Positions 1-6,215 of a stretch of DNA of 11,547 nucleotides are shown in pieces. Position 1 is the stretch's first letter, and each line of letters opens with the position of its first letter. The notes beneath the pieces were generated by a model. The model worked only from the letters and a program-made list of their open reading frames with translations. It was not told the DNA's origin and ran no database searches. This stretch comes from Baffinella frigidus (taxonomy: Eukaryota > Cryptophyceae > Cryptomonadales > Baffinellaceae): contig MU646502.1 in the NCBI GenBank assembly GCA_026770585.1, positions 541,888-553,434 on the forward strand. The letters are read 5' to 3'. The position numbers were made by a program, and so were the translations under genes.

Positions 1-30
1 GGGTTTGGGGTGTTGGGTTTCAGGGTTTAG

Positions 31-126
31 GCTGTCAGAAGAGGCGTGGAGGAGGATGGGGGCGAGGTGGAGGGAAGGCTCGAGGAGGACGTCGAGTAGC
101 CGTGTGTGCTCCTTCAGACGCGCGAT
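31..126 (-). CDS. RINT1-like gene, exon 8b
   Basis: Acceptor ACCCACAG|ATCGCG begins IARLKEHTRLLDVLLEPS, then a hydrophobic tail HLAPILLHASSD; after that the reading runs into heptamer-derived Leu-Asn-Pro residues. The entry phase (0) matches exon 7. No convincing donor was found before the repeat, so the 3' border is approximate and the gene continues to the left of the window. Leu-rich helical composition fits the C-terminal region of a RINT1-like protein. Confidence 0.5.
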
Positions 127-3100
127 CTGTGGGTACGGTTTGAGGTTTATTGTTTAAGGTTTATTGTTCAGTGTTTAGGGTGTTCAGTATTTAGGGTTGA
201 GGGGTGAAGGTTGAGGGTTCGCCGGGATGTTTGGGGGGGAGCTCGTGAGGAAGGGGTTAAAGGTTCAGGGGTTGAGGTTGAGGGTGTAGGGAGTAGGGAG
301 TAGAGTATAGGGTGTGTGGTGTAGGGTGTATGGTGTATGGTGTATGGTGTAGGGTGTAAGGTTTAGGATTTAGGAATCCGGAGAGGCGGAGCGAGGGACG
401 TCGAGGAGGCGTGTGTGCTCTTTGAGGCGTGCCATCTGTGTGTGTGGGGGGGGGGGGGAGGACTTAGGGCTTTTCTGGTTTCGGGTTTCTGGTTTCTGGT
501 TACGGGTTTCGGGTTTCGGGTTTTGAGAAGAGAGGCCTGATAGGAGGAGAAAAACTCGGCGTGCGAAGCAGGGTTCCCAGAAACAGAGGTTTCGGGTTCC
601 GTGGGTTTCGAGGGGGAACCTGATATGAGAAGAACCACTCTGGTTTGTCGAGACGGTTGGTCTTTCTGTTCCCCTGGTTTTGGGTTTTGGGTTTGGGGGT
701 TAGGATTTGGGGTTTGGGGTTTGGGGTTTGGGGTTTAGGGTTTAGGGTTTAGGGTTTAGGGTTTAGGCTTTAGGCTTTGGGGTAGGGGTTTGAGGTTGCG
801 GGTTTCGGGTTTCGAGTTTCGTGTTCAGGGTTTATGGTTTATGGTTCAGGGTTGAGGGTTTAGGGAAGAGAAACCTGAAAGTGGAACCGGAAACGCACGG
901 CCAGCGGTTGCACCTGCCGTCTCACACGAATCAATTCTTCCTTTCAAGAATCAAAACAGATTAATTCAAATAAATTCAAATAAATTCAAATAATTCAAAT
1001 CCCGCAACTACACCTCGAGCCTCGGGACCGTCGGTACCTCCTGTGCATGGTCATAACCGGTCTGATTTGACCACTGTGATTTGACCACTATGATTTGACC
1101 AGTCTGGTTTGACCAGCCTCTCAGGGAGAGAGAGAAACGTGCGTGTACTACGGATCGAAACCAACATGGCCACCCTTCCGTGAAGGCCTTGTAAGACTCA
1201 ACGCCAAAAAAAACTCAGGGCTGGTGGGAGGGTGGGGAGCACTGACCATGCACTCGAGGACCCAGAGGCGCTCGGCCCCTCCCCGCGGCTCCGCAGCCCC
1301 CCCCCCCACCTCCTCGCCCCCCCCCTCGCCCCCCGCTTCTTCAAATAGCACCTGCAGGGCGCCGGGTTTAGGTAGCCCGCAAACCCTCAACCCTAAGCCC
1401 TGAACCCTAAGCCCTGAACCGTTGAAAAACCGAAACTCCCGCGTCTTCAAAACAGCACCTTTCGGGATTAGGGGCTCGTAACCACTCGAGAATGCTAGAG
1501 GGGCCTATTTATATGTGGGGTTGTAGATATTTGTACCAGAATAAGGTATTCCAACTTCGTGACTGGCCAACATATGGCTAGTAACGTGACCAATCAACGA
1601 AAGTTACTACACAAATGCCCACTTTTTAAAGCACCCTGGTTTTAAATAGGCCCCTCTAGCGTTCTCGTGTGGAACCTGCAGCAGCGTCAGCCGCGCAAAA
1701 TTCTGACCCCTCACCCCGAAACCCTAACCCCTAAACCCGAAACCCTAAAGCCTGAACCTGCAGCAGCGTCAGCCGAGCGATCGCGCGACACACCCTTCAC
1801 CCCGCCCCCTCTTGCCAGGTTTCGAGTACCTACACCCTACACCCTAAACCCTGAACCCTACACCCTACACCCTTCACCCTACACCCTACACCCTACACCC
1901 TACACCCTGAACCCTGAACCCACCTCTTGTCCAGTTACGAGGCCCAAGACGCTCGCTGCCAGGCTTGGGTAAACCCCACACCCTAAACCCTAAACCCTAA
2001 ACCTGCAGCAGCGTCAGCCGAGCGATCGCACGACACAGCCCTTTCACCCCGCCCCCCCCCCCCCCCGCCCCCCCCCCCCCGACGCTCACCGCCACGCCCT
2101 CTGCCGCGGCCTAGTTCGGGGTTTGGGGGTTAGGGTTTTAAGGTTTAGGGTTTAGGGTCAGGGTTTGGGGGTTAGGGGTTAGGGGCCAGGGTTTAGGGTT
2201 TGGGGTTTAGGGTTCACGGTGAGGGGTCAGGGTTTGGGGTTCAGGTTTAGGGTTTAGGGTTCCAGCAAGGGATCTTCTCGTAGGGTTTAGCGTTTAGGGT
2301 TCTAGCAAGAAATCTCTAGGGATCAGCGGTTACCGCCGCCGCCGCGCCAGCGGAGTGGACCGAGGAGGGGTCGGGGGCGGAGAGCCACTCTGAGACGGTC
2401 GCGTCTCCTCCGTCGATGAGTGACTGCGAGAACGCGATGGTGTCAGTCCACCAGCCCTCCCAAGTGGCTCAAACAGTGCCCTGGAAGTTCTTCGATTTTA
2501 CCTTGCATCGGGGTCGAATCCGACCCCGATGTCAAGGTAAATCAAAACTGTTGCAGAACACTATTTGAGCCACCTCCAAGGGCTAGTGGGTAGCGCGGAT
2601 GTTGCGCAGCTGTGGGCGGCGCAAACAACCAAAGTAATGACAAAAGTTGACGGGTTGACAAAAGTTGACGGATTGACAAAAGTTGACGAGGTAAGTACCA
2701 GCATCTTTCGGCGTTGCTACTACTGTTCGTGGCCAGCACAGATGGAAAAGCCGCTCTGTCTCTCACGCTCACCCCCACGCGACGATGGTCTGTTTATCAA
2801 ATTGGTCTGTTTCAAAGTCAACGCACCCACAAATCTGTCAACTTTGCGCGGATTCCGAACAAAAATATTTTGGTAGCGCATAAATAATAGAAAGACGCGA
2901 TAGATTTGATACACAGGTGGTCGTCGCGTGGCCTCTCTCGCTCTCGGGGGGCTCACAACCGGAGGGAGGTCGGCGGGACGCGGCCACGCCACGCCCTTGA
3001 GCGCAGCTACCCACTCGAGGCTAGAAGAGGGAGTATTTTAAATATGGACTTGTTAAATTTAGTACCAGTCACGGGCAGGCTTGGTCACGTAGCTGAGGGA

Positions 3101-5781
3101 ATTCCCCCAGCTACGTGACCAAACGCCCAAATTCTTGTAAAAAATATTACACGTCTCTTTTTTTTCTTCACTTATACAGGAATCCCTGTTTTAAAATAGT
3201 CACATTTCTAGCCTCGAGTGGACGCGCCAGCTTCTCGCCTACAACTATTGTAGCGCGCCAGCTACAACTATTGTAGCGCATCGTAGCGCGTCAGCTACAA
3301 CTATTGTAGCGCATCGTCACGTCCTACAGCGAATATATACAAGGGGTCTCGCAACCTGAGGGAGGTCGACGGGACGCGGCCACGCCACGCCCTTGAGCCT
3401 GGTTGGGGGTTTAGTGTTTAGGGTTTAGGGTTTATGGCTTAGGGTTTATGGCTTAGGGTTTAGGGTTTAGGGTTTAGGGTTTAGGGTTTAGGGTTTAGGG
3501 TTCAGGGTTTAGGGTTTTGAGTGTTTAGGGTTTAGTGTTTAGGGTTTAGGGTCCATGGTTTAGGGTTTAGGAGACGCATGCTCCACCCTTTGGGGTTTAC
3601 GATTTTTGGGGCTGGGGTTGTACGCAGCCACAAGCTGAGCTTCGAGGGCAGGGCGGAGGGAGGAAGCCGCGGAGGCAAGGGAGGCGGATAGAGAGGCGCG
3701 GAGATGCGCGCATGTGGGCGGCGCCTGTTTTAGGTTTTGGGATTTGTGGGTTAGGGGTTAGGGGGGCGGGGCTTGGGGGTGGGGGGGTTCGGGTTTAGGG
3801 TGTAGGGTTCAGGGTTCAGGGTTCAGGGTTCAGGGTTTCTAGTTCTGTCCCTGTCTATTTGGGCTCACCAGTTTGGACAGCCCGGGCTCTTTCCCGCTCC
3901 AAAGTTGACGCATTTGTACTGCAAACCCAGCATGCCAACTTGGGAAAAGTCGGTTAACCCGAGTGAGGTAGAACAATCCCTTGAGTGGCGAGGCGGTCGA
4001 AATTGACCGCCAAGAGGTCCTAGGAAGGTCCTAGGGCCCTAAGGTAGGGCGTATGACCCTACTCGCTACTTAAAAGCTAGGGTTTAGAGGGCTCGCAACC
4101 TGGAAGAGACACTCGGCAAGGAGGACGACTCGTGTCCACGGATCGTTCTCATTTCGCAACGTTTCGTATCTCCCCGTGAGATCCAGATACCGCTCGCACT
4201 TTTCCAGCCGCGAAACCTGGTTTAGAGGTTAGGGTTTAGGGTTTAGGGTTTAGGGTTAAGGTTTTAGGGTTTAGGATCTAGGGTTCAGGGTTTAGGGTTC
4301 AGAGTTCAGAGTTCAGTGTTCAGTGTTCAGTGTTCAGTGTTCAGTGTTCAGTGTTCAGTGTTCAGGGTGTAGATTTAGGGTTAGGGGTTCAGGATGCCCG
4401 CCAAAGGGGAGGATCCCACCACTCTAGGGTCTAGGGTTCACCAGATTAGGGTCTAAGCAGGGAAACCTGCCCACCCCGTAGACTTTTGGGTCGCTCATTT
4501 CCAGGAACGAGTGACGCAAAAATTTGGCCTCGTAAGTAATACAGAAGAAACGAAGAAGAAAATTGCCCGCCAAAGAGGGCCCGCCACTGTTGACTGAACC
4601 GGGCAGGGCTTGTACCAGCCACACAGCGGGCTACGAAGGGATTTTTCGTCAGATTCTGACCACCTTTCCGTTACCTTATCCGTAGGAACCCCCCTACGTC
4701 CTTACGGTATTGCCTACCGTAGGGTCTTGTGGTCTTTATGGGTTATTCACGAAATCCCATTGTAGTCTGCTGCGTGGGGTGATGTCTCATCTAATCGAAG
4801 CGACCGTTTGATTTAAAAATCTCGGCGCATAGAGAACTAGAGCCGTGAGCCTCGTTTGCGAAGGGAAGGATCCAATTCCCTATGGGAGCGAGTATTTAAA
4901 TCAAATACTCGTCCGGATGTAATCCAGGAAGGGTCAGTACCCTTTTCACTGTCTTGTTCCGTCCCGGCGCGATCTGATTATTCTGCTGTTTCTTAGCTAA
5001 GAAAGCTCTGCCTCAGTTAATCGGGACTCCCCATTGAATACATTTAGGGCAGCGCTCCGTACAAACGCTCCAGTACAAAGGAGCATCTAAATTTATTTAA
5101 TGGGGAGCCCCGATTAACTGAGGCAGAGCTAGAGAGCTTGAGAATAATCCGCCAAATTGACTTGAGGTAGCGGTAGACTTCCCTGGCAGCCACAGGCCCG
5201 AACGGGAGGGGGGGGGGCGTCGCTACACAGGCAAAATCTGCCGCGGCAGCGGATCAGCGCACCTCAGCCTGCAGCTGTCCGAAACGCGACACGACGTCCC
5301 CCCCCTGCCGCGAGAACGCCACCACGCGCTCCTGCAGCGTCGCGCGCCGCTCCTCCACCTCCTGCAGGTGCTCCTCGCGCCGCGCGACCGCCTCCTCGCG
5401 CGTGGCCAGCGCGCTCCCCGCGGGGCCGGACGCCGACGTTGCGCCCGCCAGCCGCGCCATCTCCTCGTCCACGCCCTGGAGCAGCACCTGCCGGACAAGG
5501 CACTTTCGCGTCGGCGCGATGGGAGAACGGAGAGGTTGGAAGGCCAGCGGGAGAGCGTCCGCGGGGATCAGCGGCAAGGCTGACATCGTCAGGTCGCGGT
5601 GGCAGGGAGGGGATGCGAGAGAGACAAGAGAGATATATGTGGCGGGTGATTCGCGGAGCAGGGAGCAGACCGCCGCGGCAGGGAGGGACACGGAGGGTGG
5701 CTGCCCGCCAAAGCTTTCTTCGAGAAAGTCGAAGAGCGCGTCGCTGGACGCGCCAGCGCTTCCCGGCGATGCCGCCGCCAT
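31..5781 (-). CDS. RINT1/TIP20 (MAG2)-like ER-Golgi tethering protein, multi-exon, 3' end outside window
   Basis: Seen: exons with GT-AG borders on the minus strand join in phase: 5781-5692, 5487-5263, 4216-4100, 3724-3624, 3398-3356, 2609-2334 (MITE inside), 1351-1247, then a copy at about 126-31. In order they encode an acidic N-terminus (LFDFLEESF), a coiled coil, a helical segment (LEKCERYLDL), a helix ending in a tryptophan-proline motif (LKGVAWPRP), a later helix (DTIAFSQSLIDGG), and leucine-rich C-terminal pieces. Known: RINT1/TIP20/MAG2 proteins have an N-terminal coiled coil, an E..YL segment, an L..L.WP motif and a later 'isF...L' region; with ZW10 they tether Golgi-derived vesicles at the ER. 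Inference: family assignment rests on order and motifs recalled, not on an alignment. About 250 residues expected between the WP motif and the 'IAFSQSL' exon are not visible, so the gene may be diverged, broken or misassembled. It is divergent from the RCC1-like gene. Confidence 0.55.
283..361. repeat. Heptamer block, TGTAGGG/TGTATGG variant
   Basis: 7-bp periodic derivative of the telomere motif in which TTTAGGG has become TGTAGGG or TGTATGG in consecutive units. Confidence 0.75.
371..435 (-). pseudogene. Exon copy 8a (MARLKEHTRLLDV), truncated
   Basis: Acceptor CACACACAG|ATGGCA begins MARLKEHTRLLDV in phase 0, followed by PRSASPDS and a stop. It is a near-duplicate of 31-126 over the first 13 codons and then diverges. 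Probably a truncated duplicate of the exon below, or an alternative 3' exon. Confidence 0.5.
664..860. repeat. Heptamer block, TTTGGGG to TTTAGGG
   Basis: Runs of GTTTGGG give way to pure GTTTAGG units and then to degenerate TTTCGGG and TTTATGG units. Lies between exon 7 and exon copies 8 of the RINT1-like gene. Confidence 0.85.
961..1000. repeat. 10-bp AT-rich tandem repeat
   Basis: About four units of TAAATTCAAA within an AT-rich stretch between heptamer block and exon 7. Confidence 0.75.
1064..1116. repeat. 14-bp tandem repeat x3.8
   Basis: Units of GATTTGACCACTGT, drifting to GGTTTGACCAG at the end. Confidence 0.75.
1247..1351 (-). CDS. RINT1-like gene, exon 7
   Basis: Acceptor GCCCTGCAG|GTGCTA and a strong donor TGCATG|GTCAGT give 35 codons in phase 0: VLFEEAGG, a Gly/Glu low-complexity stretch, then GGAERLWVLECM. 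The flanking splice sites and in-phase length support a real exon. I do not recognise the segment with confidence; the Trp-containing end could be part of the C-terminal half of a RINT1-like protein. Confidence 0.55.
1430..1458 (-). pseudogene. Truncated duplicate of RINT1-like exon 7 start
   Basis: The minus strand reads GTGCTGTTTTGAAGACGCGG, matching the first bases of exon 7 (GTGCTATTTGAAGAAGCGG) but with an extra T that creates a TGA. A usable AAG acceptor remains. The rest of the exon is replaced by heptamer repeat. Confidence 0.5.
1482..1672. mobile_element. MITE, CCACTCGAG family, copy 1
   Basis: Terminal inverted repeats of about 30 bp (1482-1511 and 1643-1672) start CCAC(T/A)CGAG and share GCTAGAGGGGCCTATTTA. 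The flanks are AA on both sides, fitting a 2-bp target duplication. Internal sequence is AT-rich with no ORF. Shares its terminus with 3011-3221. Confidence 0.8.
1676..1712 (-). pseudogene. Exon-like segment, copy 3 of 3 (truncated)
   Basis: Only the 3' half (ARLTLLQ) and the CTGCAG|GT donor are retained; upstream sequence differs from the other copies. It abuts the right end of MITE 1482-1672. Confidence 0.38.
1757..1800 (-). pseudogene. Exon-like segment, copy 2 of 3
   Basis: Nearly identical to 2001-2052 over CRAIARLTLLQ and its CTGCAG|GT donor, but two bases shorter upstream, which puts a TGA in the matching frame. Interpreted as a decayed tandem copy. Confidence 0.4.
1831..1920. repeat. 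Heptamer block, CCCTACA variant
   Basis: Consecutive ACCCTAC units, a locally homogenised variant of the telomere heptamer. C-rich strand is on the plus strand here, opposite to neighbouring blocks in this gene. Confidence 0.8.
2001..2052 (-). pseudogene. Exon-like segment, copy 1 of 3 (ends ARLTLLQ)
   Basis: On the minus strand this reads CRAIARLTLLQ and ends in a phase-0 donor CTGCAG|GT. Phase matches the end of exon 6 and the start of exon 7, so it could be an extra exon between them. The 5' border is lost in long G homopolymers, so no acceptor can be placed. Two further copies lie at 1757-1800 and 1676-1712. Confidence 0.4.
2118..2310. repeat. Heptamer block, degenerate TTTAGGG
   Basis: Mixed TTTAGGG, TTTGGGG and TTCAGGG units between exon 6 and the exon-like triplet. 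Confidence 0.8.
2334..2609 (-). CDS. RINT1-like gene, exon 6, interrupted by a MITE
   Basis: Acceptor CGCCCACAG|CTGCGC begins LRNIRA; the frame then enters MITE 2448-2589, which brings an in-frame TAG. After the MITE the same frame resumes with DTIAFSQSLIDGGDATVSEW, then a Ser/Ala-rich tail, and ends at donor GCG|GTAACC. Leaving out the 142-bp element and one copy of its GT duplication gives 44 codons in continuous frame, phase 0 at both ends. The pattern resembles the 'isF...L' region of RINT1/MAG2 proteins. As it stands the exon is broken unless the element is removed from RNA or the copy is non-functional. Confidence 0.62.
2448..2589. mobile_element. MITE, CCACTAGCCCT family, inside exon 6
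   Basis: Almost the whole 142-bp element is one imperfect palindrome (arms 2448-2516 and 2519-2589) around ATCGGGGTCG / CGACCCCGAT. Ends are CCAC(C/T)AGCCCT, flanked by GT on both sides (2-bp target duplication). A related copy is at 6754-6923. It interrupts the minus-strand exon 6. Confidence 0.8.
2638..2691. repeat. 18-bp tandem repeat x3
   Basis: Three near-identical units of TGACAAAAGTTGACGGRT in the intron upstream of RINT1-like exon 6. The core AAAGTTGAC also recurs at about 3900 and, inverted, near 2843 and 10065. Confidence 0.8.
2775..2931. mobile_element. MITE, CCACGCGACGA ends
   Basis: Inverted ends CCACGCGACGA ... TCGTCGCGTGG with further matching (GTTTATCAAAT / ATTTGATACAC), 157 bp long, flanked by CC on both sides. 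AT-rich core, no gene. Confidence 0.72.
2959..3002 (-). pseudogene. Duplicate copy of RINT1-like exon 5
   Basis: This stretch matches exon 5 (3356-3398) almost base for base: it reads LKGVAWPRPADLPP with only a few substitutions. The acceptor AG is gone (CTGC precedes GCTCAAG instead of CCAG), while the donor GT survives as CCTCCG|GTTGTG. MITE 3011-3221 and a short palindromic tandem repeat separate the copies. Most likely a non-functional duplicated exon. Confidence 0.7.
3011..3221. mobile_element. MITE, CCACTCGAG family, copy 2
   Basis: Ends CCACTCGAGGCTAGAA and its complement, 211 bp, flanked by AC on both sides. It contains an inner palindrome (3081-3122) with arms TTGGTCACGTAGCTG. Lies between the two copies of RINT1-like exon 5. 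Confidence 0.8.
3238..3317. repeat. Tandem palindromic repeat
   Basis: Three copies of CTACAACTATTGTAGCGC, each containing inverted CTACAA / TTGTAG, separated by GCGCGCCAG- or CATCG-type spacers. Between the duplicate exon 5 copies. Confidence 0.75.
3356..3398 (-). CDS. RINT1-like gene, exon 5 (WP motif)
   Basis: Acceptor CCAACCAG|GCTCAAG and donor CCTCAG|GTTGCG give 43 nt: one base completing an Ala codon, then LKGVAWPRPVDLPQ. RINT1/TIP20 proteins carry a short L..L.WP motif after a long helix, and here it sits directly after LEAQLVAA. A second copy lies at 2959-3002. Confidence 0.68.
3406..3572. repeat. Interstitial telomere-type array (TTTAGGG)
   Basis: A run of perfect TTTAGGG units, best between about 3455 and 3500, flanked by TTTATGG and TTCAGGG variants, filling the intron between exons 4 and 5. 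Confidence 0.9.
3624..3724 (-). CDS. RINT1-like gene, exon 4
   Basis: Acceptor TAAAACAG|GCGCCG and donor GGCTGC|GTACAA give 101 nt, entering in phase 0 and leaving in phase 2. It encodes an Ala/Leu/Ser-rich helix, HLRASLSASLASAASSLRP, then LEAQLVAA. The phase-2 end is completed exactly by the single G that starts the next exon, which is good independent support for both. Confidence 0.66.
3722..3840. repeat. Heptamer block ending in TTCAGGG units
   Basis: Degenerate G-rich heptamers followed by four GTTCAGG units directly upstream of exon 4. Its end contributes the exon 4 acceptor. The following 3841-4080 stretch holds small inverted repeats (GGTCGAAATTGACC) but no exon I could support. Confidence 0.75.
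4100..4216 (-). CDS. RINT1-like gene, exon 3
   Basis: Acceptor CTCTAAACCAG|GTTTCG, itself made of heptamer repeat, and donor TTCCAG|GTTGCG give 39 codons, phase 0 at both ends: VSRLEKCERYLDLTGRYETL, then a polar stretch NENDPWTR, then VVLLAECLFQ. No stop, ordinary amino-acid composition, and isolated between heptamer blocks. It resembles the E..Y...L..L segment that follows the coiled coil in RINT1/MAG2 proteins. Confidence 0.7.
4218..4395. repeat. Heptamer block with GTTCAGT sub-array
   Basis: TTTAGGG units turn into about ten near-identical GTTCAGT units (about 4297-4366), then back to degenerate repeats. Local homogenisation of one variant. Confidence 0.85.
4889..4911. repeat. Perfect short hairpin in RINT1-like intron 2
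   Basis: CGAGTATTT and AAATACTCG flank a 5-base loop. It lies next to another inverted repeat (GGGAA...TTCCC, about 4862-4880). The surrounding 4400-4970 stretch holds no exon I could support. Confidence 0.5.
4976..5149. mobile_element. MITE-like inverted repeat element
   Basis: Ends GATTATTCT ... AGAATAATC with long matching inner arms (GCTCTGCCTCAGTTAATCGG on the left, its near-complement on the right). About 174 bp, no target duplication recognised and no CCAC end, so a different family. Located in RINT1-like intron 2. Confidence 0.72.
5263..5487 (-). CDS. RINT1-like gene, exon 2 (coiled coil)
   Basis: Acceptor GTCCGGCAG|GTGCTG and donor GCTGAG|GTGCGC give 75 codons, phase 0 at both ends. 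The sequence is a charged helix: VDEEMARLAG, an Ala/Gly-rich linker, then EEAVARREEHLQEVEERR and a tail ending FGQLQAE. Heptad-like Leu/Val spacing and the Arg/Glu content indicate a coiled coil, which in RINT1/TIP20 proteins mediates pairing with ZW10-type partners. Reading past the donor gives only two more codons before TGA. GC content is very high. Confidence 0.72.
5692..5781 (-). CDS. RINT1-like gene, exon 1 (start codon)
   Basis: The ATG complement at 5779-5781 opens MAAASPGSAG, followed by the acidic/hydrophobic LFDFLEESF. I place the donor at TCC|GTGTCC (phase 0), giving 30 residues. The next 204 nt are pyrimidine-rich, end in TTGTCCGGCAG and are divisible by three with no stop, so an intron-retained reading of 175 aa is also open. 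I prefer splicing because it brings FLEESF next to the coiled coil, as in the family N-terminus. The donor is weak. Confidence 0.6.
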
Positions 5782-6059
5782 TCGTTGCGACTAGAGATAC
5801 ACGGGCGTGTCCACGAACCGGATGGAGAGACGGATCCCGCCTCCCCCCCCCAGAATTCAAGGCACTTTGACCATCAATCCCCACGCAGGATTCTTCTTGG
5901 AGGTATTTCGTGGCTGGCATTTGAGCCGTTGGCTGGAGTTTGAACCATCTTTATTAAAAAAATGACTTTTGAAATATCTGTTTGAGAAACATGACTTTTT
6001 AAATACATCCCCTTCCAATCCTGGGTGGTTATTTTTGACCATCAAGATTTGAAGAGGAA
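5782..6059. promoter_or_regulatory. Probable bidirectional promoter between divergent genes
   Basis: The gap between the two start codons has no long convincing ORF on either strand and is much more AT-rich around 5950-6010 than the flanking exons. It contains a direct repeat of ATGACTTTT(G/T)AAATA at about 5962 and 5990, and two copies of TTTGACCATCAA at about 5867 and 6035. No clear TATA box could be fixed. A shared promoter is inferred from the divergent arrangement. Confidence 0.5.
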
Positions 6060-6215
6060 ATGTCTTCGCAAGGGATGGAGGGGGTGACGTACACGTGCGG
6101 GGAATGGGAGCACGGCCAACTCGGGCTCCCCCTCGCCCGAGATTTCCACCATCCAGACAGCGCCTCGGAACCCCCACCACCACTCGCCTCAGCCGTGCCA
6201 AGCACCGGCTCCCGG
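6060..6215 (+). CDS. RCC1-like gene, exon 1
   Basis: ATG at 6060 in context GGAAATGTC opens MSSQGMEGVTYTCGEWEHGQ, an RCC1 blade start (TCGEWEHGQLGLP), then a Pro/Ser-rich loop. A second in-frame ATG at 6075 is possible. Donor CGG|GTGCCG at 6216 and the alternative GCC|GTGCCA at 6195 are both phase 0 and both fit exon 2. The longer reading to a stop at 6321 enters a CCCTAACCC stretch and is taken as intron. Confidence 0.75.

Noticed and set aside
1667-1972. Plus-strand open frame rich in Thr-Leu-Asn-Pro-Glu/Lys-Pro.
   Set aside because: It is the translation of CCCTAAA-type repeats; such frames lack stops by composition, not selection.
2565-2876. Plus-strand open frame across the 18-bp repeat with a GAG|GTAAGT donor-like site.
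   Set aside because: Composed of a MITE end, a tandem repeat and another MITE; no protein-like features.
3841-4080. Possible further MITE in RINT1-like intron 3.
   Set aside because: Only scattered short inverted matches; no consistent ends.
4660-4732. Possible small CCAC...GTGG element with hairpin CCGTAGG / CCTACGG-type arms.
   Set aside because: Arms are weak and the flanks (GA, TC) show no target duplication.
5264-5920. Overlapping long open frames on both strands around the first RINT1-like exons.
   Set aside because: High GC gives stop-poor shadow frames; only one minus frame has coiled-coil composition and matching splice phases.
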